A DNA stretch of 64,000 nt from contig JAOZHX010000019.1 of assembly GCA_026014665.1 (NCBI GenBank), positions 225,939 through 289,938 of the forward strand, written 5' to 3'. Shown piece after piece: positions 25,804 to 34,053 of this stretch. The position numbers and the translations under genes were made by a program. Position 1 is the stretch's first letter; every line of letters begins with the position of its first letter. The stretch is from Candidatus Bathyarchaeota archaeon (GTDB taxonomy: Archaea > Thermoproteota > Bathyarchaeia > Bathyarchaeales > Bathycorpusculaceae). The notes under the pieces were generated by a model. That model did no database searches. It worked only from the letters and a program-made list of their open reading frames with translations, and was not told where the DNA came from.

Positions 25804-26289
25804 TTATTGCTCTCCTTGGGTCGGTTTCTCGTCGAGCACTATCTCGACATGGGTGGTTGTGTCGTATTTTGGTGAAGCTCTGCCGTGTGCTCGAGGTGCA
25901 TATCGTTTGAGCTTAATGCCTGGATAGGCTGCGGCATGCATGATTCGGAGTCGATCAACGTCTAAGCCTTTATTTTCTGCGTTGGCCTGTGCTGCTTGGA
26001 TGAGTCGCAGGATTTTTTCGGCGGTTTTAGTAGGATACCTGCCGACGAAGCGTTTTTGCATTCCGCCTTTGTGCCCAAGTTTTTTGGTAAAGCGGGTGTA
26101 GGGAACGGGTTTCTTTTTTGCAACTACATCTTTTAGAAATTGTTTGGATTGTGAGAGGTCCATGCCTTTGATGGCTTTGCAGACTTCGCGGGCTGCTTTG
26201 TGGGATACTTTGAGTTCTCTTCCGCTGGCTTTCGCTGTTTTTTCTGGATCTAAACTTTCTTCGAGTATTGAGTATCCCCATTTGGGCAT
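25804..26289 (-). CDS. rpl22: Ribosomal protein uL22
   Basis: A 161-aa L22. Core motifs are LKVSHKAAREVCKAIKGMDL (about 26-45), KKLGHKGGMQKRFVGRYPTK and the end RLRIMHAAAYPGIKLKRYAP plus RAHGRASPKYDTTTHVEIVL. It is the first gene of the operon here. S19, L2, L23, L4 and L3, which usually precede L22, are absent: a 594-bp gene-free stretch and a RecA-like gene lie upstream instead. Confidence 0.95.
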   Translation of the reverse strand: MPKWGYSILEESLDPEKTAKASGRELKVSHKAAREVCKAIKGMDLSQSKQFLKDVVAKKKPVPYTRFTKKLGHKGGMQKRFVGRYPTKTAEKILRLIQAAQANAENKGLDVDRLRIMHAAAYPGIKLKRYAPRAHGRASPKYDTTTHVEIVLDEKPTQGEQ

Positions 26290-26328
26290 TTTTTATATCT
26301 CCGATGCGCAATCAAACACGTAAAAGCA

Positions 26329-26339
26329 ATTTATATGGC
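26329..26339 (-). promoter_or_regulatory. TATA box for the ribosomal operon
   Basis: On the minus strand the sequence is CGGAAAGC followed by CATATAAATTG, a good BRE plus TATA element. It lies about 45 bp before the L22 ATG, placing transcription start near 26304 with a leader of about 15 nt. Its strength and position fit a highly expressed operon. Confidence 0.6.
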
Positions 26340-26883
26340 TTTCCGTATGATAACTAATAATTTAGTCTTTACTGACTAGTTAGTTCCCTGCTTGAGGGAT
26401 GAATATTCGATGCCTGAGGTGTATAGTTTTGGGATTGCGTTTAACCTTTTATAGTTTACCCAAAAAACCGTTAAAAAAACTTGATTGCAAAAACTAACCC
26501 GTATTTTCCTCTCGGGTTTTTGGGCTGGGTCAACTTTGAATGGGTTAAACGCTTAATCTATGCTTGCTTGCTAAATATTAAGCATTCCTAACATAATTCC
26601 ACATCCACATCCCGCGTCTTCAACAAGGACCCATTTAGGGCATGTGGAGAAAAATGCTTATCCCACACAGAAACACAAAAAGAAAAACAAACCAAACCAA
26701 AAAAGCAACTAAAACCATAAACCATCATGTGGCAAGCTAAAAAACACCCACTTCCACACAAAGCTCAAGGTCGTTAGCGCAGTCAAGCAAGATCAAGATG
26801 TATTTTACAGAATTTTAATTGACTTTTTTTATATAATCAGGTAGTTTGCCGTTTTTATAACGTTCAAACTTCTGGCGTTTTGA
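26340..26883. other. Gene-free stretch between ribosomal operon and RecA-like gene
   Basis: I see no convincing gene in these 544 bases. Two things stand out. First, a plus-strand hairpin AACCCG ... CGGGTT followed by five T lies near 26497-26521; a TTTTATAG stretch near 26445 could promote a short RNA ending there. Second, a purine-rich tract around 26678-26710 is strongly T-rich on the minus strand and is a likely terminator for the RecA-like gene. Confidence 0.4.
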
Positions 26884-27657
26884 TTAACTGTTTCGTCCTT
26901 TTTCAGCTATCATGAAGTCTGTTAACGTTAGGTTTTCTGATGGCAATTCTGCGGTGCCCAAAACGAAGAATGGGTGCTTCTCCAACGCGACTTCTTTTGT
27001 GTACTTGGTCTTACTGAAGCATAATACGGCATTTGCTTTGGCTCGGGTCATGCCGTGGAGGACGGTGTTTCGTTTGCTATTTTCGTAGGGCAAGTAGGTT
27101 GCGACCACGATGGTTTGGTGTTTTTTTGCGAAGTTTGCGAGGTAGCTGACGATCTGGCTGTAGACGCGCTCTGCTTCTTCGTTGGGGATGTCGTTGTCGA
27201 GGAATAAGCCAGCTATGTCCGAGATGACTACGAGTTTAGCGTTGTATTGTTTGATTGTTTCTTCTAGTTTCTCCATGATGAGGGATGTGAGTTGGTATGC
27301 TGTGAAAGCTCGTGAGATGAGGATGCGTTCAAGTGTTTCTCGGGGGTTGAGTTGGTGAAGTTGGGCTAGGCGGGCGATGTTGTATAATCGGAAGGTATTG
27401 CCGCCGTCGATGAATATCACATTGCTTCCTAAGCCGCCTAGTTGGGCGGGAAGTTGTGCTCTAACGCAGAGTAGAGAGGTTAAGGAGATGATTGATGGCG
27501 AGCCGTAGAGGACGGCGAAGTCTCCTGGAGCAAATCCTGGGAAAAGGTCGTCTACGCCGGGCATGTTTAGGGAAAACAGCGGTTGAATTATTGTGGGTTT
27601 TCCAATCATGTTTTGCGTCATCATGTTTTTGTCCTCGCAAGCCGATTGCACTTTCAA
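26884..27657 (-). CDS. RecA/RadA-superfamily protein with degenerate Walker A
   Basis: A 257-aa RecA-fold protein. The order of elements matches RadB/KaiC-like cores: LFPGFAPGDFAVLYG, the P-loop position, VIFIDGGNTFRLYNIARLAQ (about 95-114), and Walker B AKLVVISDIAGLF (about 150-162). LTRAKANAVL-like and KHPFFVLGTAELP strands follow. The P-loop reads YGSPSIISLTS, lacking the Gly-x-Gly-Lys-Thr needed for ATP hydrolysis. It may be a non-catalytic RadA partner, comparable to RadA or RecA paralogs that act as mediators. It may use an internal Met (MTQNM) at residue 13 as start. It stands alone upstream of the ribosomal operon. Confidence 0.72.
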   Translation of the reverse strand: MKVQSACEDKNMMTQNMIGKPTIIQPLFSLNMPGVDDLFPGFAPGDFAVLYGSPSIISLTSLLCVRAQLPAQLGGLGSNVIFIDGGNTFRLYNIARLAQLHQLNPRETLERILISRAFTAYQLTSLIMEKLEETIKQYNAKLVVISDIAGLFLDNDIPNEEAERVYSQIVSYLANFAKKHQTIVVATYLPYENSKRNTVLHGMTRAKANAVLCFSKTKYTKEVALEKHPFFVLGTAELPSENLTLTDFMIAEKGRNS

Positions 27658-27833
27658 GTCTATTTAAGGTATCATTCAAACAACATTGTAGGTTAGGGGA
27701 GGGGTCAGTGAAAGTAAAAGTGGAATAGGTTTGGTTTAGTTTTGTTCTTCAAGAGTATTTTACTTTAAGCCTTTTCCTCAAGTTCGGTTCTAAGAATAGA
27801 TTGCCTAAGAGAAACAGTTGATTACGTACAAAA

Positions 27834-28043
27834 TCACGCTTGTTTAGCCTGTTCCCTCTGCGCCCTTAAAATGGAGGTTGCTAGAGTCGTCAGGAATATG
27901 ACGGAGAACACCAGCACTGCAATGCCTATCTTGTATGTGATGCTCATTTCAAAGTAGAACAGCGAAAAAACCGAGATTATCATGAGCAACAGAACGAGGG
28001 CTTCTTGGATGCCGTTGAAAACCTTTGTGTTTCCAAAACTCAA
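27834..28043 (-). CDS. Small membrane protein, 69 aa
   Basis: It has two membrane helices (about 12-30 and 34-56) and a basic, Gln-rich end (RAQREQAKQA). The TTG start at 28043 has AAGGGTGAG a few bases upstream. No family recognised; the two-helix plan resembles many small archaeal membrane peptides. A CRISPR-repeat-like sequence lies 99 bp upstream of its start, which makes its function interesting. Confidence 0.55.
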   Translation of the reverse strand: MSFGNTKVFNGIQEALVLLLMIISVFSLFYFEMSITYKIGIAVLVFSVIFLTTLATSILRAQREQAKQA

Positions 28044-28141
28044 TTACGCTCACCCTTTTTTATTACTTTCATTCTCATGGGTAAGATATTAATTTTCTGC
28101 AAAAAAATCAAAAAAGCATTGATTTGTACGATGTTGAAAGA

Positions 28142-28177
28142 TTTGTATTTCCTTTACTTGGGATTTTCCTTTGAAGC
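28142..28177. repeat. Isolated CRISPR-repeat-like sequence
   Basis: Aligned without gaps to the 36-bp repeat of the array at 33554, this intergenic stretch is identical at 28 of 36 positions. It includes a 15-base core TTACTTGGGATTTTC. No second full copy is visible within 80 bp on either side. It lies between the MMPL gene and the 69-aa membrane protein gene, 5.4 kb from the array. It could be a decayed repeat or a crRNA-like regulatory element. Confidence 0.6.
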
Positions 28178-28331
28178 CATATCGATTGATGCCATAAAAG
28201 TGCCGATTGTAGTGTTTGAAAGAGCTACCCATTTATACTGTGCCATAAACCCGTCTTCTAATCGTGATTTTTAGGCTAAGAAAAAATGGAAAATAAAAAG
28301 GCTACTTGGGAACCCTGGTTCCCACGCCTGT

Positions 28332-31300
28332 TTATTGAGGTTTCTGCTCAGTTTCTGTTTTTTCGGCTGCTGTTTCCTCAGCAGCTTTTTCGTTGGCTTG
28401 GATGTCCTCATCTTTTACTCTTCGCAGACGTTTGATTGGGTTGTACCAGTTCCATTTGCCGAAAGCTGCCATCACCGCGGGCACCAAGTAGGTTCTAACC
28501 ACCAACGCATCGATGAGGATGCTGAAGGCAAATGCGAAACCCATTTCACGCAGCATCAGGTTGCTGGACAGCATCAAAGCGCCCAGTGAGCCTGCCAAGA
28601 TGACGGCTGCAGCGGTGATGATGCCGCCTGTCTGCTGTATGGCGTGTACGATTGCGTCGTTCTGCTTTTGTCCTTTTGCTGCTTCTTCGCGTATGCGGGT
28701 GAGGATGAAGATGTTGTAGTCCATGCCTAAGCCCAGCAGTAGCACGAAGAGGATCAGCGGAGTTATGAAGAGCAATCCGTAGTTGAAGGCTGATTGGAAC
28801 ACGAATATGGTTGCTGTAAGCGTCCAAACGATGCTCATCAGCACCGAGAGGATGGCAAAGACCGGTAGTATCAGCGAGCCTAAGACGAAGAATAGTACTA
28901 TACCTACGCCTAAGGCTACGATTGGCAGTATCGAGTTGAATTCGTTGTCAAAGTTGTTTCTCATATCCAAGATGGAGCATGTTGTTCCGCCAAGGTAGAT
29001 ACCCGTCACATCTGTGGCTGAGTCATAGTTTGTGTGCAGGTATGTTCGGATGTCTTTGGCGTAATCCATCGCAACTGTGGAGTAGGGGTCATCTTTGAAC
29101 TGCACCGTTATCAACGCTGATGAATTGTCGTTGCCGATTGCGCCCGTCATGATACTGTAAGTTGTCGAGTCAGAGTCGTTTGTTATGGTCTGATAGTCGA
29201 CCTGAGAACCGAAGGGCATAGTTGGCCCAGTCACTTTCTCCACGCCTGCATGCGAAGCGACATAAGAGGAGATTGCATTTAGCGTCGCCATCTCGTTCTG
29301 GTTAAAGCTGCCGTTACCATACAGGATAGGCTCGGAGAACGTGACCACCACGTAGGAGGGCAACATTCTGCCGCCGCCGAATGATTCCGTTAACGTGTTC
29401 ATGCCGGAGATGGATTCTAAGCTATCTGAAGCGCTTCCTATGATGTCGAAAGTCTGCGTCGTAGTCGCAAAGACATAGAACGTCGGCACCGTAACCAGTA
29501 TAGCGACCAGTATGATGGCTTTGCTGTGCTTCACGGAAAAGTGCCCACTTTTTGCGAAGTAGCCGCCCTTTCGGTTATTTTTCTCCAAGATAGCTTTGCT
29601 GTACCGCTCGAAGCGTTTGCCAGAGTTAGGCCAGAAGATTCTGTCGCCTAATACAGCGGTTAACGCGGGCGCTACTGTCAGGGACGCAAGCAACGTGACT
29701 ATGACGCCTAAGCCGACGATTAGACCCATTGTTTGAAGCATAACCATAGAAGTGGTTGCGAGTGCAAGGAAGGAGATGATGACGGTTGTGCCGCTTGTGA
29801 CGATGCTTTCGCCTGCCCATGTGACGGATTTCTTTATTGCCTCAAGCAGGGGTAACCCGTTGATGCGTTCTTCTCGGTGGCGAGCAATGACGAATATGCT
29901 GTAGTCGGTTCCCACGCCAATCAGCACTGTTAGAAGCACAGTTATGGTGGTGTAGTCTACTTGGTTGATGAAGGTGCCGATCAAGTAGGGAAACACCATA
30001 GAAACGCCTAAGCCTATGCCGATCGTGCCCAATGTGATGATGGGCGTGACTATCGAGCGGAAGAACAAACCCGTCGCGATAAGCAGAAGCGCTATTGTTA
30101 TGGGTAAAATAACGTCTAAGTCGCTGTTGGTTGATTTCATGTAGTCTTGGGAAATCGCGTCTTCACCCGTAACCTTCACAGACGAAATGGCGCCGGTGTT
30201 CTGGTTTAGCAGTGATGCGATGTCACTTCGGATTGCTAAGACGTTGTCGACGTTTTTCTCGCTGAAGCTGACGGATACCAACGTGACATCCTGTGTGGGC
30301 GAAACGAAGGAGGTTACGGCTGTGTTTAGCGCTTCGCCTATGTTGTAGGCCTCGGGGTTCCATAGGATGTTGGATGCCAAGGTTTGCAGGGAACTTTTGG
30401 TTGCGTTTTCACCTAGCTTGAACACGGCGGCGAGGAGGTCTTTGGACATGCCGGATTGGTTAGCGACGTAGCTTATGGCGAAGTCGTAGAGTTTAGCGTT
30501 AGATTTTGTCGTGTTAGCATTGAGGTAATCCTGCAAACTAAAGGTTGAACCGACTGCGTTTACGAAGTCAGCGTTGTCGCTGAAGTAGTCGTTGATGAAT
30601 TTGGCGTTGGCTACACTTGAGGCGGCTGCGGCGGTGCTGTTTATCCAGCTTGAACCCGGAGTATTCGGCACTCTGGCGGCCCATGCAGAGTTAAAGTTGT
30701 CGAGCAGATGTGAGGTGTAGTTTTGGAAGGATTCTTTGTCGGCGTCTCTGAGTATGGTTTGGGTTTGTTCATAGGCGACTTTGTTGAAGGTTGAGATGAA
30801 GTCCTGAGTCATGCCGTAGTTGGAGGGATGCCAAATGATGTTGTTGGCTAAATCCGTCAGTGCACTGTTGCTGGGGGATGCGCCTAAATTGTAGGCTGCC
30901 CAAACAAAACTGGTTGAAACGCCTCCTTGATCAGCTACGTATTTGATTGAGAAGTCGAGGATTTTTGCGTTGTTCTGCGCTTGCGTGTTAGTCATAAAAT
31001 CGCTTAAGGTGAAATTCTGGATAAGCGCTGTTGCGAAGGCTTTGCTAGTTGGATCGGAAGCGAAAGCATTGTCGATGTAAGCCTTGTTGGTCATGCTTGA
31101 AACCAGTGAAGCCCGCTCAAAAACGGTGAGCGACTGAAGAGTGGCGTTCTGGAAGCTCAGGCGCCAAGCATTATCGAAAGCCGCCAGCAAGGGTCCAGTG
31201 TACTGTGCATAGGATGCTGGGTCGGCACTCTGAAGTATGGCTTGGGTTTGATTGAATGCGACATCGTTAAACGTTGAGATGAAGTTTGTGCCCATGTTGT

Positions 31301-32576
31301 AGGTGGTCGGATGCTGAATAATGTCCTCAGCTAATGTGGTTAACTGCGCGTTGGTTGGGTTGGGTCCTAAGTTGTAGGCTGCTGTGACGAATTCGATTGA
31401 AGATTGTCCCGCTGAAGCGGCGGTTACGGTTTGGATGCCGAAGCCGATGAGTTTAGCGTTGGTTGCGGTTTGGTTGTTTGCGAGGTAATCGTCAAGCGAG
31501 AAAGTGTTGGTCACCGCTGTTACGAATGCCTGTTGGGTTGTGTTGCCCGCTAGGTAGGTGCTGATGTAGAGTTGGTTGGTTTGGTTTGAAGCGTAGGATG
31601 CGCGGTACGGGGGCGTCCAAGATGCTGTGCCGGGATCGGAGAAGCTGGTGGTCCAGTATGTGTGGAATGCTTCCAGCAAATGTGAAGTGTACATTTCATA
31701 TGAAACAGGGTCGGCTGCATAGAGGGTTTCTGCGGTTGTCTGATTAGCCACAGTGTTAGCTATGTCCACGTCATGGGTTGCAGCGTATGTTTGGCCCCAA
31801 ACGTTGAGGTAGATTGCGGGGATGCTGAAGAGCATGTTGTAGGTTAAGTTTGCATTTTCGATGGTTGTGTAGACGCCTGCGTTGGCTTGTTGGAGACCTG
31901 GAGCAAGCATTGTGTCACGTGTCTGGTTGTAAGCATTGGCGTAGACGGTTGAGTAGGCCACCGGTACGCTGTATAGCAGGGTGTAGGTTTGGTTTGCGTT
32001 GGGAATAAGTTGGTAGACGCCCTGATTGGTCTGGGTGAGCCCCGGAACAAGATTATCGTTGAGGGCTGTGGTGTAGGCGACGTACCACACTTTAGAGTAA
32101 ACCGTTGGAACAGCATAGAGTAAATTGTAGGTTAAGTTTCCGTTGTTATATGCAAGGTAAACACCCTGATTCGTCTGGTTTAATGCGGGGATAAGAATTG
32201 TGTAGATGCTTGTTACGTTCTCGATTCCAGTTATGCTGGAGTCGGACTTGATTTTGTTGACTAAATCATCGAGGAACCGCTGGGTCTCAATCGACGAAGC
32301 ATTATTGGTCGAGACGACTAGAATGAGCGAGTCGTTGGATACTGCACCCTTGAAGTGGTTAGCGATTACGTCGTTTGCTTTCCCGGATTCACTGCTCTTG
32401 TCAGTGGACGAGTTAAAAGTTAATGAAGTGTAGCCTGATGCAGTGGCAACTACGGGAACTATTATTGCAAGAAGCAGTAACCAAACAGCGATTACGGCCC
32501 ATTTACGTTTTGTAATCAATCGGCCGAGTTTTCCGAATGCGTTAACTTTTCCATTTGACATGCCGTTTACATCCAT
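28332..32576 (-). CDS. Very large MMPL/RND-family transporter with repeated external domain
   Basis: A 1414-aa member of the MMPL branch of RND exporters. The first helix is at about 24-46. Two blocks of five or six helices follow the external loops (about 855-1065 and 1200-1375), with RND-type sequence such as GVGTDYSIFVIARHREE and LGLGMDYNIFILTRIREE, whose Asp residues are the usual proton-relay positions. The first external region is about 800 residues, far above the usual 250. It contains three copies of a 48-residue unit (QTNQGVY...TYNLLYAVP) and three of a 150-residue unit (LxDYLxxNxT...NPxxYN). The protein probably exports lipids or other hydrophobic cargo; the repeats may extend through the cell envelope. 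Confidence 0.85.
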   Translation of the reverse strand: MDVNGMSNGKVNAFGKLGRLITKRKWAVIAVWLLLLAIIVPVVATASGYTSLTFNSSTDKSSESGKANDVIANHFKGAVSNDSLILVVSTNNASSIETQRFLDDLVNKIKSDSSITGIENVTSIYTILIPALNQTNQGVYLAYNNGNLTYNLLYAVPTVYSKVWYVAYTTALNDNLVPGLTQTNQGVYQLIPNANQTYTLLYSVPVAYSTVYANAYNQTRDTMLAPGLQQANAGVYTTIENANLTYNMLFSIPAIYLNVWGQTYAATHDVDIANTVANQTTAETLYAADPVSYEMYTSHLLEAFHTYWTTSFSDPGTASWTPPYRASYASNQTNQLYISTYLAGNTTQQAFVTAVTNTFSLDDYLANNQTATNAKLIGFGIQTVTAASAGQSSIEFVTAAYNLGPNPTNAQLTTLAEDIIQHPTTYNMGTNFISTFNDVAFNQTQAILQSADPASYAQYTGPLLAAFDNAWRLSFQNATLQSLTVFERASLVSSMTNKAYIDNAFASDPTSKAFATALIQNFTLSDFMTNTQAQNNAKILDFSIKYVADQGGVSTSFVWAAYNLGASPSNSALTDLANNIIWHPSNYGMTQDFISTFNKVAYEQTQTILRDADKESFQNYTSHLLDNFNSAWAARVPNTPGSSWINSTAAAASSVANAKFINDYFSDNADFVNAVGSTFSLQDYLNANTTKSNAKLYDFAISYVANQSGMSKDLLAAVFKLGENATKSSLQTLASNILWNPEAYNIGEALNTAVTSFVSPTQDVTLVSVSFSEKNVDNVLAIRSDIASLLNQNTGAISSVKVTGEDAISQDYMKSTNSDLDVILPITIALLLIATGLFFRSIVTPIITLGTIGIGLGVSMVFPYLIGTFINQVDYTTITVLLTVLIGVGTDYSIFVIARHREERINGLPLLEAIKKSVTWAGESIVTSGTTVIISFLALATTSMVMLQTMGLIVGLGVIVTLLASLTVAPALTAVLGDRIFWPNSGKRFERYSKAILEKNNRKGGYFAKSGHFSVKHSKAIILVAILVTVPTFYVFATTTQTFDIIGSASDSLESISGMNTLTESFGGGRMLPSYVVVTFSEPILYGNGSFNQNEMATLNAISSYVASHAGVEKVTGPTMPFGSQVDYQTITNDSDSTTYSIMTGAIGNDNSSALITVQFKDDPYSTVAMDYAKDIRTYLHTNYDSATDVTGIYLGGTTCSILDMRNNFDNEFNSILPIVALGVGIVLFFVLGSLILPVFAILSVLMSIVWTLTATIFVFQSAFNYGLLFITPLILFVLLLGLGMDYNIFILTRIREEAAKGQKQNDAIVHAIQQTGGIITAAAVILAGSLGALMLSSNLMLREMGFAFAFSILIDALVVRTYLVPAVMAAFGKWNWYNPIKRLRRVKDEDIQANEKAAEETAAEKTETEQKPQ

Positions 32577-32637
32577 TTACGTGATTTTGTTAATTTTGTT
32601 CTTTGAATGGACGTTTCGGCGGCTCTTTAAGATTGTA

Positions 32638-32651
32638 CCGAGTATACTCGG
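32638..32651. promoter_or_regulatory. Perfect 14-bp palindrome between divergent MMPL and regulator genes
   Basis: CCGAGTATACTCGG is a perfect dyad. It sits 62 bp from the MMPL start and 42 bp from the regulator start, next to the AT-rich TATA stretch TAAATATATT (32661-32670) that could serve either gene. Position and symmetry suggest the operator of a dimeric regulator. Confidence 0.55.
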
Positions 32652-32692
32652 GTGCCAACATAAATATATTAGGCCAAAATCTAATTCAGACT

Positions 32693-33355
32693 ATGCGGCG
32701 CTTAATCCTCGAAGTTTCAGAAAAAGAACTCTTCAAAGCAGGCATAGAGTTGCCTCCACTTAAAGAAATAAAATCCCTTGAACTACTCTATTTCCTAAGA
32801 CAAGACCCCAAAGAATTTGCCGCAATATCAAGGATAGAATTCAAAAACGACAACGTAAAAATCGATGACCTCCTAAAAGAAGGGTTACTAGTAGATGCTC
32901 AAGTAATCGAGAGAGAAAAAAACGGCGCATACATCATGTTCACCCGAAGCGGTTATCCCGCTCTCACAGCAGTACTAAACTACATAGGCATGGAAGGAGG
33001 CTACCTTTTTCCGCCACTTGGAATCGAAGATGGCAAAGTTAAGTTCTCATTCATAGGAAGCGAAGCCCAAATCAGAGACTTCATGGAGAAAATAGACGCC
33101 ATAGGAATCCGCTACCGCGTAGTTTTGCTTGCAGACGCCAACTTTTCGCCCATTTCACCGCTAAGCCAGCTGACAGAAAAACAGCAGATAGTCTTGCTTA
33201 ACGCCTACAAAATGGGGTACTATGATATTCCCAGAAAAGTAGGCACGGAAGAGATCGCTAAAAAACTCGGCATCGTCGATTCAACTCTAGTGGAGCATCT
33301 GCGTAAAGCCGAGCAACGCATAATCAAGCAGATAATAGAGAACAAAACGCAATAA
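32693..33355 (+). CDS. HTH_10 (bacterio-opsin activator-like) regulator
   Basis: I start it at the ATG 32693 (MRRLILEVSEKELFKAGIEL), 23 bp after the TATA-like TAAATATATT, giving a 220-aa protein from a nearly leaderless transcript. A longer frame from 32603 would cover the promoter and is rejected. The C-terminal region (about 160-215) reads LTEKQQIVLLNAYKMGYYDI, PRKVGTEEIAKKLGIVDSTL and VEHLRKAEQRIIKQI, the HTH_10 pattern. The N-terminal region is a mixed sensor-like domain. It is divergent from the MMPL exporter, a common arrangement for an exporter and its regulator. Confidence 0.82.
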   Translation: MRRLILEVSEKELFKAGIELPPLKEIKSLELLYFLRQDPKEFAAISRIEFKNDNVKIDDLLKEGLLVDAQVIEREKNGAYIMFTRSGYPALTAVLNYIGMEGGYLFPPLGIEDGKVKFSFIGSEAQIRDFMEKIDAIGIRYRVVLLADANFSPISPLSQLTEKQQIVLLNAYKMGYYDIPRKVGTEEIAKKLGIVDSTLVEHLRKAEQRIIKQIIENKTQ

Positions 33356-33362
33356 GCCGGCG

Positions 33363-33536
33363 CTAACCCTCTTTGAGCAACACCGCATGACCGGGGCAAA
33401 CTACAGCGCAAACACCACAACCGTGACAGAGACCCCACATCAACCGCCGCTGGTTCGTAGCTAGCGATTCGGAAAACAGCTTTAACGTGAGATTCTCTGT
33501 CTACCTTGCATTTTTTACATAAAACGCATTTTTTGG
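33363..33536 (-). pseudogene. Ferredoxin-like gene remnant with frameshift
   Basis: The minus strand encodes KCVLCKKCKVDRESHVKAVF and then RIASYEPAAVDVG in one frame. One base later, in the next frame, it reads LCHGCGVCAVVCPGHAVLL and a TAG at 33363-33365. The second part is a textbook 4Fe-4S motif (C-x2-C-x2-C-x3-C-P). Removing one T would join the two parts. The fragment ends at the edge of the CRISPR array. It may be the C-terminal end of an iron-sulfur oxidoreductase. Confidence 0.4.
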
Positions 33537-33553
33537 GAGGAAAATTTTGGCAT

Positions 33554-33971
33554 TTTCAATTCCCGTTACTTGGGATTTTCTCTTGCACCCTACACTATAG
33601 AAGATTTTGGCTTCGTTACTATCAATTTTTCTTTCAATTCCCGTTACTTGGGATTTTCTCTTGCACCTTCAGTATTTTTGAAGCAAAAAGAGAATAATGA
33701 ACAAGAACTTTCAATTCCCGTTACTTGGGATTTTCTCTTGCACCGGCTACTGACCTCTTCAAGTGCGCCGCCGCTGAGTAGGTCTTTCAATTCCCGTTAC
33801 TTGGGATTTTCTCTTGCACCCGTGTCGAAAATTTGGTCACGTCCAGGCTGGGCAGGGAACTTTCAATTCCCGTTACTTGGGATTTTCTCTTGCACCCGTT
33901 TTTCTCTGTCCAGTGTGTCACATGCAGACGCGGCCTTTCAATTCCCGTTACTTGGGATTTTCTCTTGCACC
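33554..33971 (-). CRISPR. Type I-D-associated CRISPR array, 6 repeats, 5 spacers
   Basis: Six copies of a 36-bp repeat, identical over all 36 positions, start at 33554, 33632, 33709, 33785, 33861 and 33936. On the plus strand each runs from TTTCAATTCCCG to TCTCTTGCACC. Spacers are 42, 41, 40, 40 and 39 bp. The reverse strand repeat ends in GGGAATTGAAAG, the usual archaeal 5' handle, so crRNAs are read from the minus strand. The copy at 33554 lacks the flanking C found before the other copies, fitting the leader-distal end. The leader is then at 33972-34053, beside csa1. The repeat can form a short TCCC/GGGA hairpin. Confidence 0.97.
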
Positions 33972-34053
33972 CGAGTCTAATTCCGAGTCGAATTAAAGAT
34001 TAAAGCCCTATCTTCGCTTATTAGAGGTATTTAACTTCGATTATTATTAGAAT
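33972..34053 (-). promoter_or_regulatory. CRISPR leader and shared csa1 upstream region
   Basis: These 82 AT-rich bases separate the first repeat from csa1. On the minus strand CTTTATAAATTT (about 34066-34078, inside the csa1 5' end) is a good TATA box that would start array transcription near 34040, about 70 nt before the first repeat. The same stretch is near-palindromic, so it may also drive the plus strand. The leader function is inferred from orientation and position. Confidence 0.5.

Noticed and set aside
26385..26425. C/D box-like pieces (GGGATGAAT and CCTGAGG)
   Set aside because: The C box does not match the consensus well and there is no C'/D' pair at the right spacing.
33590..33935. 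Self-targeting spacers
   Set aside because: I compared the five spacers by eye with the rest of the window and saw no long match; a genome-wide search was not possible.
33506..33996. Plus-strand frames with repeated NSRYLGFSLAP or FNSRYLGFSLAP units
   Set aside because: These are translations of the CRISPR repeats, not proteins.
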